NCBI RefSeq assembly: GCF_016906305.1
Contig: NZ_JADDOL010000002.1
Location: 124,001 to 188,000 of the forward strand
Length of the DNA: 64,000 nucleotides
Direction: 5' to 3'
From: Alloalcanivorax marinus
GTDB lineage: Bacteria; Pseudomonadota; Gammaproteobacteria; Pseudomonadales; Alcanivoracaceae
Below are positions 1-7,491 of the stretch, one piece after another. The notes beneath the pieces are model-generated. The model saw only the letters and a list, made by a program, of their open reading frames with translations. It was not told the DNA's origin and did no database searches. A program made the translations under genes and the position numbers. The first letter of the stretch is position 1. The number at the start of each line of letters is the position of its first letter.

Positions 1-2003
1 GCTGCCTATGCGGCAGCAAACCCGGGGCCTCAACAGTTACGCTATTGCATATTTTTCTTAGCTGCCTATGCGGCAGCAAACCAGAGCCAACCCCAGGCGG
101 GCTAACCGCCAGCTTTCTTAGCTGCCTATGCGGCAGCAAACGGTGTCCCGGTCAACGACGACGAGGAGTGCGATTTCTTAGCTGCCTATGCGGCAGCAAA
201 CGCTGCTCGCGCAGGATCCCTACCGGGCCCGCTTTTCTTAGCTGCCTATGCGGCAGCAAACCGCTCAACGCGGATGGCAGCCCGGGCGTCCCATTTCTTA
301 GCTGCCTATGCGGCAGCAAACTCCTGGTCCTCGAACAGGAACTCTTCGATGCCTTTCTTAGCTGCCTATGCGGCAGCAAACGGCGCTCATGGGCATTGAT
401 TGTGAGTGTGCCCTTTCTTAGCTGCCTATGCGGCAGCAAACACGGACTGGTAACGGATTCCGAGCGCGTCGGCTTTCTTAGCTGCCTATGCGGCAGCAAA
501 CTCCAGGAGACCATGACGGCGGTGGCTGAGATTTTTCTTAGCTGCCTATGCGGCAGCAAACGTGGACCCCACCACGGGCGCCGGCGTGGCGGTGTTTCTT
601 AGCTGCCTATGCGGCAGCAAACTGGGCTGGGTCCGGCACGATCACGGCGCCCACTTTCTTAGCTGCCTATGCGGCAGCAAACCGCACCTCCGCCTCCGGC
701 TCCGCGCTCCGCTTTTTCTTAGCTGCCTATGCGGCAGCAAACATGGTGGTGTTATCGTACCCCGCGAACAAAGGTTTCTTAGCTGCCTATGCGGCAGCAA
801 ACGTGCGGGTGCCGTTGCGCAGCTCGACCACGCTTTTCTTAGCTGCCTATGCGGCAGCAAACGGCTATGACTGGACGCCGCTGCACTATCGGCTTTTCTT
901 AGCTGCCTATGCGGCAGCAAACTTCAGCGCCGTATGCTCGGCGCCCTCGTCGTCTTTCTTAGCTGCCTATGCGGCAGCAAACATTGCGGCGACCACGGCG
1001 AGAACGACGGCGTATTTCTTAGCTGCCTATGCGGCAGCAAACATCTTCCAGTGCGCCCAGGTCGGGCATGTGGTTTTCTTAGCTGCCTATGCGGCAGCAA
1101 ACTGCAGGATTCCGCGCCCGTTCCTAAGGATGATTTTCTTAGCTGCCTATGCGGCAGCAAACCGCCACCAGTGCATCGTGGTCGAGCGCGTGGATTTCTT
1201 AGCTGCCTATGCGGCAGCAAACGGGGTTATTCGTCAGGTCCTTTGCCAGTGCTGTTTCTTAGCTGCCTATGCGGCAGCAAACACAACCGCCACTCTGGCC
1301 GCCAAGTTCCCGCTTTTCTTAGCTGCCTATGCGGCAGCAAACGCGACTTGGCGCTATCTGTGCCGTATCTCGATTTTCTTAGCTGCCTATGCGGCAGCAA
1401 ACGCCCGGGCCGATCCGGCACTGATCCAGCCAGATTTCTTAGCTGCCTATGCGGCAGCAAACACACTCACTGAATCCTCACGGAGTGGCCGACATTTCTT
1501 AGCTGCCTATGCGGCAGCAAACAATCTGATGGCGCGCATCCGTACGATTAAACCTTTCTTAGCTGCCTATGCGGCAGCAAACGTCGTAGCCCTCTGCTGT
1601 CTCCGCCGGCCAGTCTTTCTTAGCTGCCTATGCGGCAGCAAACTGGCGGCGCAGGAATGAGATCGACTCGGGCCTTTTCTTAGCTGCCTATGCGGCAGCA
1701 AACAACGGTTTTGACGACCTGCCGCACTTTGAGCTTTTCTTAGCTGCCTATGCGGCAGCAAACGAAACGGGCTTCCATGTCGTCGTAGTCCTCGTTTTCT
1801 TAGCTGCCTATGCGGCAGCAAACTCGGAGTAGACCCGATTTTCCGCGCGCCACGATTTCTTAGCTGCCTATGCGGCAGCAAACGCGCGGAGCTTCTTGTG
1901 GACGCCGCCGCTGGATTTCTTAGCTGCCTATGCGGCAGCAAACTCGTTCGGCCTGGGCCCGGGCTTCTTCCTTGCTTTCTTAGCTGCCTATGCGGCAGCA
2001 AAC
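1..2003 (-). CRISPR. Type I-F CRISPR array, 34 repeats / 33 spacers, incomplete at left edge
   Basis: A 28-bp unit (TTTCTTAGCTGCC at one end, GCGGCAGCAAAC at the other) recurs every 60 bp from the left edge to 2003. The first copy lacks its first 7 bases because of the window edge; the other 33 are identical. Spacers are 32 nt except two of 33 nt (562-594 and 1583-1615). Read on the minus strand the repeat begins GTTTGCTGCC, folds CTGCC/GGCAG around a 5-nt loop and ends CTAAGAAA, the 8-nt 5' crRNA handle of type I-F (Csy/Cas6f) systems. Transcription is therefore leftward and the newest spacers lie near 2003. The canonical I-F repeat starts GTTCACTGCC, so this is a variant. No repeat decay appears, so the distal end lies beyond the window. 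Confidence 0.97.
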
Positions 2004-2160
2004 TAGAACGCCCCGATCATAACTCTTTGAAATATATTCCATAAGTCGCCCATCACAGCGAATCACCCTTTGTTGAGACAGCCTTTTAACTCATTGATAT
2101 TAAATAACTTCTTTTTGTCTTATAAAAAAGGGTTCCCAAGAAGAGATCGATGAAGCGGCC
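2004..2160 (-). promoter_or_regulatory. CRISPR leader
   Basis: This AT-rich stretch abuts the last perfect repeat at the end where the minus-strand crRNA orientation places the leader. It stands out against the GC-rich surroundings. It should hold the pre-crRNA promoter and the signals for spacer integration. It includes a perfect IHF consensus site. No open reading frame of note lies in it. The remainder of the gap to the next gene (about 2161-2243) shows nothing recognisable before a terminator. Confidence 0.8.
2087..2099 (-). promoter_or_regulatory. IHF-binding site in CRISPR leader
   Basis: On the minus strand TATCAATGAGTTA matches WATCAANNNNTTR at every defined position. It lies about 85 bp from the leader-repeat junction. 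IHF bends the leader to guide Cas1-Cas2 integration in type I-E and I-F systems, so site and place fit. Binding here is inferred. Confidence 0.6.
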
Positions 2161-2243
2161 TAATCGCACATAACACGGCGAATCGCGACACAGCACCCCT
2201 GGAGTTAGGCGTCACTTCAGCAAGAAGCGCTTGGCCGGGGACG

Positions 2244-2274
2244 AAAAAAGCGGGCCCGAGGGCCCGCTTCTTTT
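2244..2274. terminator. Rho-independent terminator (fadL-like gene side)
   Basis: A 9-bp perfect stem (AGCGGGCCC 2249-2257 / GGGCCCGCT 2260-2268) is flanked by an A-run on the left and Ts on the right. It can work in both directions, ending the leftward porin transcript and keeping it out of the CRISPR leader. Confidence 0.85.
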
Positions 2275-2296
2275 ATTTCGCCTTGGCGAACGGCGT

Positions 2297-3538
2297 TCAG
2301 AACTGGTAGTTCAGCTGCGCGCCGATGACGTTGGCGTCCAGTTCGTAGGTGCCGGCCAGCGGCGGCTTGGTGCCGTCCTGACGGCGGATATCCGCGTCAT
2401 CCACCCAGATATGGGCGTAGGCCACGTCGATGCTGAGGTTGTCGGTGGGCTGGAAGCCGGCACCGATGGTGGCCCAGACCCGATCAGAGTCGGGAGAGAT
2501 GGCGGAGCGGTTGTCGCTGTCCTGGGTGGACTCTTCCTTGGCCAGCCCCAGACGCAGCACGGTATCGCTGGGCAGGGTGTGGCGCAGGCCGATGGAATAA
2601 CGGGTGGTGTCGTCCCAGTTGAAGTTCTCCACCGCCGGGTTCGGCAACGGTGCCGGACCGGCATGGTCGATCACCAATCGGTCCAGGCTGTGCCAATACA
2701 TGCGCTCCACGCCCAACAGCAGTTGGGTGCGGTCGTTCAAGTCACCCGCGTAGGACAGCTGCAGGGTCGCCGGCAGGTCCAGACTGGTTTTGCCCGCGAA
2801 CTCCAGGGCGACCGGCAAACCGGTAGCCGCCGGCTTGAAGGTGATATCGCCGTCGATGTCGTAGCTGATCTCGGAGCGATAGGCCACGCCGAAGTGGTTG
2901 TTTTCGTTGGGGCTGTAGGTCAGGCCCAGGTTCCAACCGAAGGCGTCGTCGTCACCCTCAAGGCGAGTGGCGGCGTTCTCGATGTCCGCATCAATCTTCT
3001 GATAGCTGACACCAGCGCCAAGGCGCAGGTTATCGGTAACCTGGATGCCCACCGCCGGGTTTACGTTCAGGGTCTTAACGTCGGATTCCTGGGCGTAGAA
3101 GTCGCCGGAGGTCACGCCCGGGGCGACCGCGTTGCCCCAGCCATCCTCGTACTCGATCTTGGTGCCGAAGGGTGCGTTGATGCCCAGGCCGAAGGTGACC
3201 CGGTCGTTGAACGGCACCGCCAGGAACACGCTGCCCACGAAGGGCTCCACGTCCTCGAAGTCGCCGGGGCCGGGGCCGGAGGCACCGTCCGCTTTGAACG
3301 TGGTGTCGATCCAGACCTGATGGGTGGCCACGGAAAACTGGGCGGATGAAAGACCGGCCAGGGTGGCGGGGTTGTACCATTGGTTGGTGGCGTCCTCGCT
3401 GAGCACACCGGAGCCGGCGTAGGCGGTGCCCATGGCGGACACGGACTGGTAGGAAACGCCAAAACCGGAAGCGAGGGCCGTGCCGGAAGCCAGCGACAGC
3501 ACGGAACCCGCGAGCAACGCGCCTCTTCTTTTCATCAT
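2297..3538 (-). CDS. OmpP1/FadL/TodX-family outer-membrane transporter
   Basis: The product is a predicted outer-membrane beta-barrel of the FadL family, which takes up long-chain fatty acids and other hydrophobic compounds. The start is placed at 3538 (MMKRRGALL) because GGAG lies 6 nt upstream; an ATG further upstream lacks such a site. A Sec signal peptide ends near ALA-SGFGV. The mature N-terminus (SGFGVSYQSVSAMGTAYAG, then NQWYNPATLAGL) is the conserved FadL plug/hatch region. The protein ends in NYQF, an outer-membrane C-terminal signature. Its 413 aa is normal for the family. A clear terminator follows and the next gene, an acyl-CoA dehydrogenase, is on the same strand. The exact substrate cannot be read from sequence. 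Confidence 0.9.
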   Translation of the reverse strand: MMKRRGALLAGSVLSLASGTALASGFGVSYQSVSAMGTAYAGSGVLSEDATNQWYNPATLAGLSSAQFSVATHQVWIDTTFKADGASGPGPGDFEDVEPFVGSVFLAVPFNDRVTFGLGINAPFGTKIEYEDGWGNAVAPGVTSGDFYAQESDVKTLNVNPAVGIQVTDNLRLGAGVSYQKIDADIENAATRLEGDDDAFGWNLGLTYSPNENNHFGVAYRSEISYDIDGDITFKPAATGLPVALEFAGKTSLDLPATLQLSYAGDLNDRTQLLLGVERMYWHSLDRLVIDHAGPAPLPNPAVENFNWDDTTRYSIGLRHTLPSDTVLRLGLAKEESTQDSDNRSAISPDSDRVWATIGAGFQPTDNLSIDVAYAHIWVDDADIRRQDGTKPPLAGTYELDANVIGAQLNYQF

Positions 3539-3693
3539 ATTGTTCTCCATCGTATCGAGCCGAAGGCGCCGGGTCGCTTCATCCACACAGACCCGGGCAC
3601 CCGGTAAAAGTCGGTATACACCGACGGAGTAAGAATAAACTTGCAAGACGGGACGGAGAAGCCGGCGAATGTAAAACCGGGCGTTTTTTCGGC

Positions 3694-3718
3694 AAAAAAA
3701 GGCGACCGGTCGGTCGCC
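3694..3718 (-). terminator. Terminator of acyl-CoA dehydrogenase gene
   Basis: GGCGACCG (3701-3708) and CGGTCGCC (3711-3718) form an 8-bp stem followed, in the minus direction, by a run of seven U (3700-3694). It sits just past the stop at 3742. Confidence 0.85.
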
Positions 3719-3741
3719 TTCCGCCGCGTCCCGCGTTCACG

Positions 3742-4887
3742 TCAGTCCGCCAGCACCGCCCGGGCCACGATGGTTTTCATGATCTCGTTGGTGCCGCCGT
3801 AAATGCGCTGCACCCGGGCGTCCGCGAACATGCGGGCGATGGGGTATTCCCACATGTAGCCGTAGCCGCCATGCAATTGCACGCATTCGTCGATGATCTC
3901 GCACTGGAGGTCGGTGACCCAGTACTTGGCGCCGGCGGCGGTGGGGATGTCCAGTTCCTTCTTGAGGTGCAGTTCCAGGCAGCGGTCCACGTAGGCGCGG
4001 GCCACATCCAGCTTGGTGCGCATCTCGGCGAGCTTGAACTGGGTGTTCTGGAAGCCGGCCACGGGCTGGCCGAAGGCCTTGCGTTCCTTGACGTAGTCAA
4101 CGGTGTGCCGGAAGGCGCTCTCGGCCATGGCCAGGCCGTTGATGGCGATGCCCAGGCGCTCCTGGGGCAGTTCCTGCATCAGGTAGACGAAGCCCATGCC
4201 CTCCTGGCCGATCAGGTTTTCGGCGGGCACTTTCACGTCCTGGAAGAACAGCTCGGAGGTGTCCTGGGCCTTCATGCCCACCTTCTTCAGGTTCTTGCCT
4301 TTCTCGAAGCCTTTCATGCCCTCTTCGACGATGATCAGGCTGGTGCCCTTGGCGCCCTTGGACGGGTCGGTCTTGGCCACCACGATCACGATATCGGCGT
4401 TCTGGCCGTTGGTGATGAAGGTCTTGGAGCCGTTCAGAATGTAGTGGTCACCGTCCTTGACCGCGGTGGTCTTGACGCCCTGCAGGTCGGAGCCGGCGCC
4501 GGGCTCGCTCATGGCGATGGCGCCGATCATCTCGCCGCTGACCATTTTCGGCAGGTACTTCTGTTTCAGGGCCTCGGAACCGTAATGCTCGATGTAGGGC
4601 GCCACGATTTCGGTGTGCAGGCCCCAGCCGATGCCGGTGAGGCCGGCCCGGGAGATCTCCTCGCTGATCACCACGCTGTACAGGAAGTCGGTGCCCAGGC
4701 CGCCGTATTCCTCACTGACCATGGGGCACAGAAAGCCCTGTTCGCCGGCCTTGCGCCACAGCGCCTTGGGCACCTGGCCATCCTGCTCCCACTGCTCGTG
4801 GTGGGGTACGGCCTCGTTTTCCAGGAAACGGCGAACGGTGTCGCGGAGCGCTTCGTGGTCGGAACTGAACAGGGTACGGGGGATCAT
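3742..4887 (-). CDS. Acyl-CoA dehydrogenase, long-chain (LCAD-like) type
   Basis: An FAD-dependent acyl-CoA dehydrogenase of 381 aa, catalysing the first step of beta-oxidation. Family motifs include AMSEPGAGSD, LNGSKTFITNG, ERKAFGQP and QLHGGYGYM. The C-terminal YGGTNEI has glycine where short- and medium-chain enzymes carry the catalytic glutamate (YEGT). As in mammalian LCAD, the base is then expected in the ELPQERL motif, which is present. The start has GGAG about 7 nt upstream. It is transcribed alone, with its own terminator, between zapE and the FadL-like porin. Chain-length preference is inferred from the LCAD resemblance. Confidence 0.92.
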   Translation of the reverse strand: MIPRTLFSSDHEALRDTVRRFLENEAVPHHEQWEQDGQVPKALWRKAGEQGFLCPMVSEEYGGLGTDFLYSVVISEEISRAGLTGIGWGLHTEIVAPYIEHYGSEALKQKYLPKMVSGEMIGAIAMSEPGAGSDLQGVKTTAVKDGDHYILNGSKTFITNGQNADIVIVVAKTDPSKGAKGTSLIIVEEGMKGFEKGKNLKKVGMKAQDTSELFFQDVKVPAENLIGQEGMGFVYLMQELPQERLGIAINGLAMAESAFRHTVDYVKERKAFGQPVAGFQNTQFKLAEMRTKLDVARAYVDRCLELHLKKELDIPTAAGAKYWVTDLQCEIIDECVQLHGGYGYMWEYPIARMFADARVQRIYGGTNEIMKTIVARAVLAD

Positions 4888-4908
4888 GGCTGTCTCCGGG
4901 TTGTGTAG

Positions 4909-4931
4909 AACGGGAAACAGAGTGTCCCGTT
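4909..4931. promoter_or_regulatory. Inverted repeat upstream of acyl-CoA dehydrogenase gene
   Basis: AACGGGA and TCCCGTT form a perfect 7-bp inverted repeat separated by 9 bp, 22-44 bp upstream of the dehydrogenase start. It could be an operator for a fatty-acid-responsive repressor or a leader hairpin. It does not clearly match a PsrA or FadR consensus. Confidence 0.3.
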
Positions 4932-4962
4932 ACCCCCACCCGGGGAACAATGACCAAAACGC

Positions 4963-6051
4963 TCAGGCCAGGTGTTCGCGGGCCAGATACTCCTGGGACT
5001 GCATTTCCAGCAGCCGGGAGCGGGTGCGCTCGAACTCGAAACCCAGGCGGTCGCCGGCGTAGAGGTCCTCGATGGGGGTTTCCGCGGTGATCACCAGCTT
5101 CACGCCCCGGTCGTAGAACTCGTCCACCAGGTTGATGAAGCGGCGGGCGCGGTCGTCGCTGCCGGCGCCCATGCGCTGCACATCGGAGACCAGCACGGTG
5201 TGGAACTCCCGGGCGATCTCGATGTAGTCGTTCTGGCTGCGCGGGCCGTCACAGAGCGCGGTGAAATCAAACCAGACCACATCGTCGGTGGATTTCACCG
5301 TGGCGATCTTGCGCCCTTCCACCAGGATATTGCCGTTGGCCCGGTGGCGGCCGTGCTCCGAGGCCAGGGCGGCGAAGCGCTCTTCCATGAACCGGTCCGC
5401 CTCGGCGCCCAACGGGCAATGGAACAGTTCCGCCTGCTCCAGCACCCGCAGCCGGTAATCGTGGCCGCCGTCCACGTTCATCACCCGGGTGTGCTGCTTG
5501 AGCAGTTCGATGGCGGGCAGAAAACGGGCGCGCTGCAGGCCGTCCTTGTAGAGACCGTCCGGCTCGATGTTGGAGGTGGCCACCAGGGTCACGCCCTCGT
5601 CGAACAAGGTCTGCATCAGGGTGGCCAGAATCATGGCGTCGGTGATGTCGGTGACGAAGAACTCGTCGAAACACAGCACCCGGTAGCGCTGGGCGAATTC
5701 CCGGGCGATGCTGGTCAGCGGGTTCTTCTCGCCCTGCCGCTCGCGCATCTGGCGGTGCACTTTCTGCATGAAGCGGTGAAAGTGCATGCGCCGCTTTTCC
5801 TCGAACGGCAGGCACTGGAAGAACACGTCCATCAGGTAGGTCTTGCCGCGCCCCACGCCGCCCCACATATAGAGGCCCTTTTCCGGACGTCGCTTCGATT
5901 TGCGCAGCCGGGCCAACAGGCCGGCGGGCGGGCGCGCCTCGCACAAACGGTGATGGAGATGATCGAGGGCGCGTACCGCCTCTTCCTGGGCGGCATCGTG
6001 CACGAACTCGGGGCGGGCCAGATCGGCCTGATATTTCTCGAGGGGCGTCAT
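4963..6051 (-). CDS. zapE: Cell division protein ZapE (AFG1-like ATPase)
   Basis: P-loop ATPase of the AFG1/ZapE family, which in E. coli acts at the Z-ring during constriction. The Walker A motif is GGVGRGKT (residues 64-71) and Walker B is VLCFDEFFV. The family motifs MHFHRFMQKVH and VATSNIEPDGLYKDGLQR are present. The start is set at 6051 (MTPLEKYQADL), which matches the family N-terminus and gives 362 aa; an upstream in-frame ATG adds an unconserved tail. zapG lies nearby on the opposite strand, as in E. coli, here with a hydrolase gene between them. Confidence 0.93.
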   Translation of the reverse strand: MTPLEKYQADLARPEFVHDAAQEEAVRALDHLHHRLCEARPPAGLLARLRKSKRRPEKGLYMWGGVGRGKTYLMDVFFQCLPFEEKRRMHFHRFMQKVHRQMRERQGEKNPLTSIAREFAQRYRVLCFDEFFVTDITDAMILATLMQTLFDEGVTLVATSNIEPDGLYKDGLQRARFLPAIELLKQHTRVMNVDGGHDYRLRVLEQAELFHCPLGAEADRFMEERFAALASEHGRHRANGNILVEGRKIATVKSTDDVVWFDFTALCDGPRSQNDYIEIAREFHTVLVSDVQRMGAGSDDRARRFINLVDEFYDRGVKLVITAETPIEDLYAGDRLGFEFERTRSRLLEMQSQEYLAREHLA

Positions 6052-6135
6052 GGTGTCCGGTGGTGGTGAACGGCGAGTCAATGTAGCGTTCCGTAAGCGG
6101 GCTGACAACAACGCGCGGGCCGAGCGATCAGTGGG

Positions 6136-6159
6136 GATCGCGGCTGAAGCCGCTCCTAC
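6136..6159. repeat. REP-like palindromic element
   Basis: The sequence contains CGGCTGAAGCCGCTCCTAC, an imperfect stem-loop with the GCTCCTAC tail of Pseudomonas-type REP elements. Two further copies lie at 11694-11754. It sits in the short gap between zapE and the hydrolase gene. Confidence 0.65.
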
Positions 6160-6186
6160 GGTAGTGTGGGGGGCGGGGGTCGCGAG

Positions 6187-6816
6187 TCAGGGCAGACGCG
6201 ACGCCGCCACCTCCTTGAGGTCCACCAGTTTGCCGTGGAAAAAATGACCGCTGTCCGGGAAGCGGATCAGGTCCGGCGTCAGCGGTGTCTGGCCGGCCCA
6301 GCGGAACACCTGCTCGGCGGGCACCACCTCGTCGTCCTCGCCCTGCACCACGGTTACCGGGCAACCGGCGGTCTCGATGCCTTCAAAATCGAAATGGTGC
6401 ACCGGCGGCGCCACCAGCATCAGCGCCTTGGGGGCCTGGCCATTGGCGGCCAGCACCTCTGCGCCGCGGGCGGCCACGAAGCTGCCGAAGGAGAAGCCCG
6501 CCAGCCACAGCGGCCGGTCCGGAAATTCGCGGGTCAGCCAGCGGTGCACGGCGATCAGGTCCTCGGTTTCGCCGATGCCGTCACTGAAGGCACCCTGGCT
6601 GTTGCCGACACCCCGGAAATTGAAGCGCAGCACGGCGGCGCCGGCGTCCCGGGCGGCCCGCGCCAGGGTGGTGACCACCTTGTTGTCCATGGTGCCGCCG
6701 AACAGCGGATGCGGGTGGCAGACGATGGCGATCATCGCCGGATTGTCGGTATCGCCTTCCAGCGCCGCTTCCAGGGTCCCTTCCGGGCCCTCCAGGGCCA
6801 GACGATCACGGCTCAT
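6187..6816 (-). CDS. Alpha/beta hydrolase (COG2945-like)
   Basis: A small cytoplasmic alpha/beta hydrolase of 209 aa. It has the HPHPLFGGTMDNKVV motif typical of this bacterial subgroup, the oxyanion/strand region RFNFRGVGNSQG, and nucleophile Ser109 in GFSFGS. A likely acid lies in GEDDEVVP and the catalytic histidine in SGHFFHG. The start at 6816 is supported by GGGAGGAAAC just before the ATG. No signal peptide is seen. Substrate is unknown; relatives are annotated only as hydrolases. Confidence 0.85.
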   Translation of the reverse strand: MSRDRLALEGPEGTLEAALEGDTDNPAMIAIVCHPHPLFGGTMDNKVVTTLARAARDAGAAVLRFNFRGVGNSQGAFSDGIGETEDLIAVHRWLTREFPDRPLWLAGFSFGSFVAARGAEVLAANGQAPKALMLVAPPVHHFDFEGIETAGCPVTVVQGEDDEVVPAEQVFRWAGQTPLTPDLIRFPDSGHFFHGKLVDLKEVAASRLP

Positions 6817-6903
6817 GTTTCCTCCCGATACAATTTCGCCCCGGGTTCGCTTGGCGTGGCCACGGGGTCTGTGCTGCAATGTGATTCCTTGAGGGAGTAT
6901 GAC

Positions 6904-7425
6904 ATGGATACGCTGACAACCCACCTGCTCACTTTTCTGGCCGGCCTGATCGCGGGCGCCGGCTTGCTGTACTGGCTGATGCCGGCGCGCCGTCAGGCCA
7001 GCCAGGTGATTCGCGAGCGCGACGACGCACGCAACGCCCTCAACCATTATCGCGACCAGGTGGACCGCCATTTTCTCGAAACCGCCGATCTGATCAACGA
7101 GCTGACCCACTCCTACCGGACCGTGCATCAGCATCTGTCCCGGGGCGCCCACGATCTGTGCAGTGAAACCGGCCGCAAGAAAGCCGCCGCGAAAAGTCTG
7201 GACGCCACCTACGAGCCGGAAGCGCCGCTGTCCCAGCCGCTGGACTACGCGCCCAAGGCCCAGGGCACCCTGTCCGAGGATTTCGGTCTGCAGAAGAAGG
7301 CGGACGGTCCCTTCAGCCCGGTGAACGTGGACGAGGACAACAGCCCCTCCACGGTGATGGAGCCGCCCCGCGACTACGCCGACGTGCGCGACGACGACGA
7401 CGACGAGAGCGACCGCCCGCGCTGA
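6904..7425 (+). CDS. zapG: ZapG/YhcB-family (DUF1043) inner-membrane protein
   Basis: A 173-aa protein with an N-terminal transmembrane helix (about residues 7-27), then an amphipathic coiled-coil segment (RERDDARNALNHYRDQVDRHFLETADLINEL) typical of YhcB/ZapG. A low-complexity tail with an Asp run ends the protein. E. coli ZapG links envelope synthesis with division. The adjacency to zapE matches E. coli. The start at 6904 has GAGGGAG six bases upstream. Confidence 0.88.
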   Translation: MDTLTTHLLTFLAGLIAGAGLLYWLMPARRQASQVIRERDDARNALNHYRDQVDRHFLETADLINELTHSYRTVHQHLSRGAHDLCSETGRKKAAAKSLDATYEPEAPLSQPLDYAPKAQGTLSEDFGLQKKADGPFSPVNVDEDNSPSTVMEPPRDYADVRDDDDDESDRPR

Positions 7426-7444
7426 GACCGGCGAATCCACGCAT

Positions 7445-7474
7445 AAAAAAACCCGGGCCAGGCCCGGGTTTTTT
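7445..7474. terminator. Bidirectional terminator between zapG and sat
   Basis: ACCCGGGCC and GGCCCGGGT form a 9-bp stem flanked by A-run and T-run. It serves both converging genes. Confidence 0.9.
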
Positions 7475-7491
7475 ATGTGCGCTGGCGCGGA

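Noticed and set aside
45-2001. Repetitive open frames of 60-370 codons (FLSCLCGSK, FLAAYAAAN or LLPHRQLRK repeats)
   Set aside because: They are translations of the CRISPR repeats in several frames; no ribosome sites, and the unique parts are spacers.
4909-4931. PsrA operator before the acyl-CoA dehydrogenase
   Set aside because: An inverted repeat exists, but it lacks the GAAAC-N4-GTTTC pattern, so no regulator name is given.
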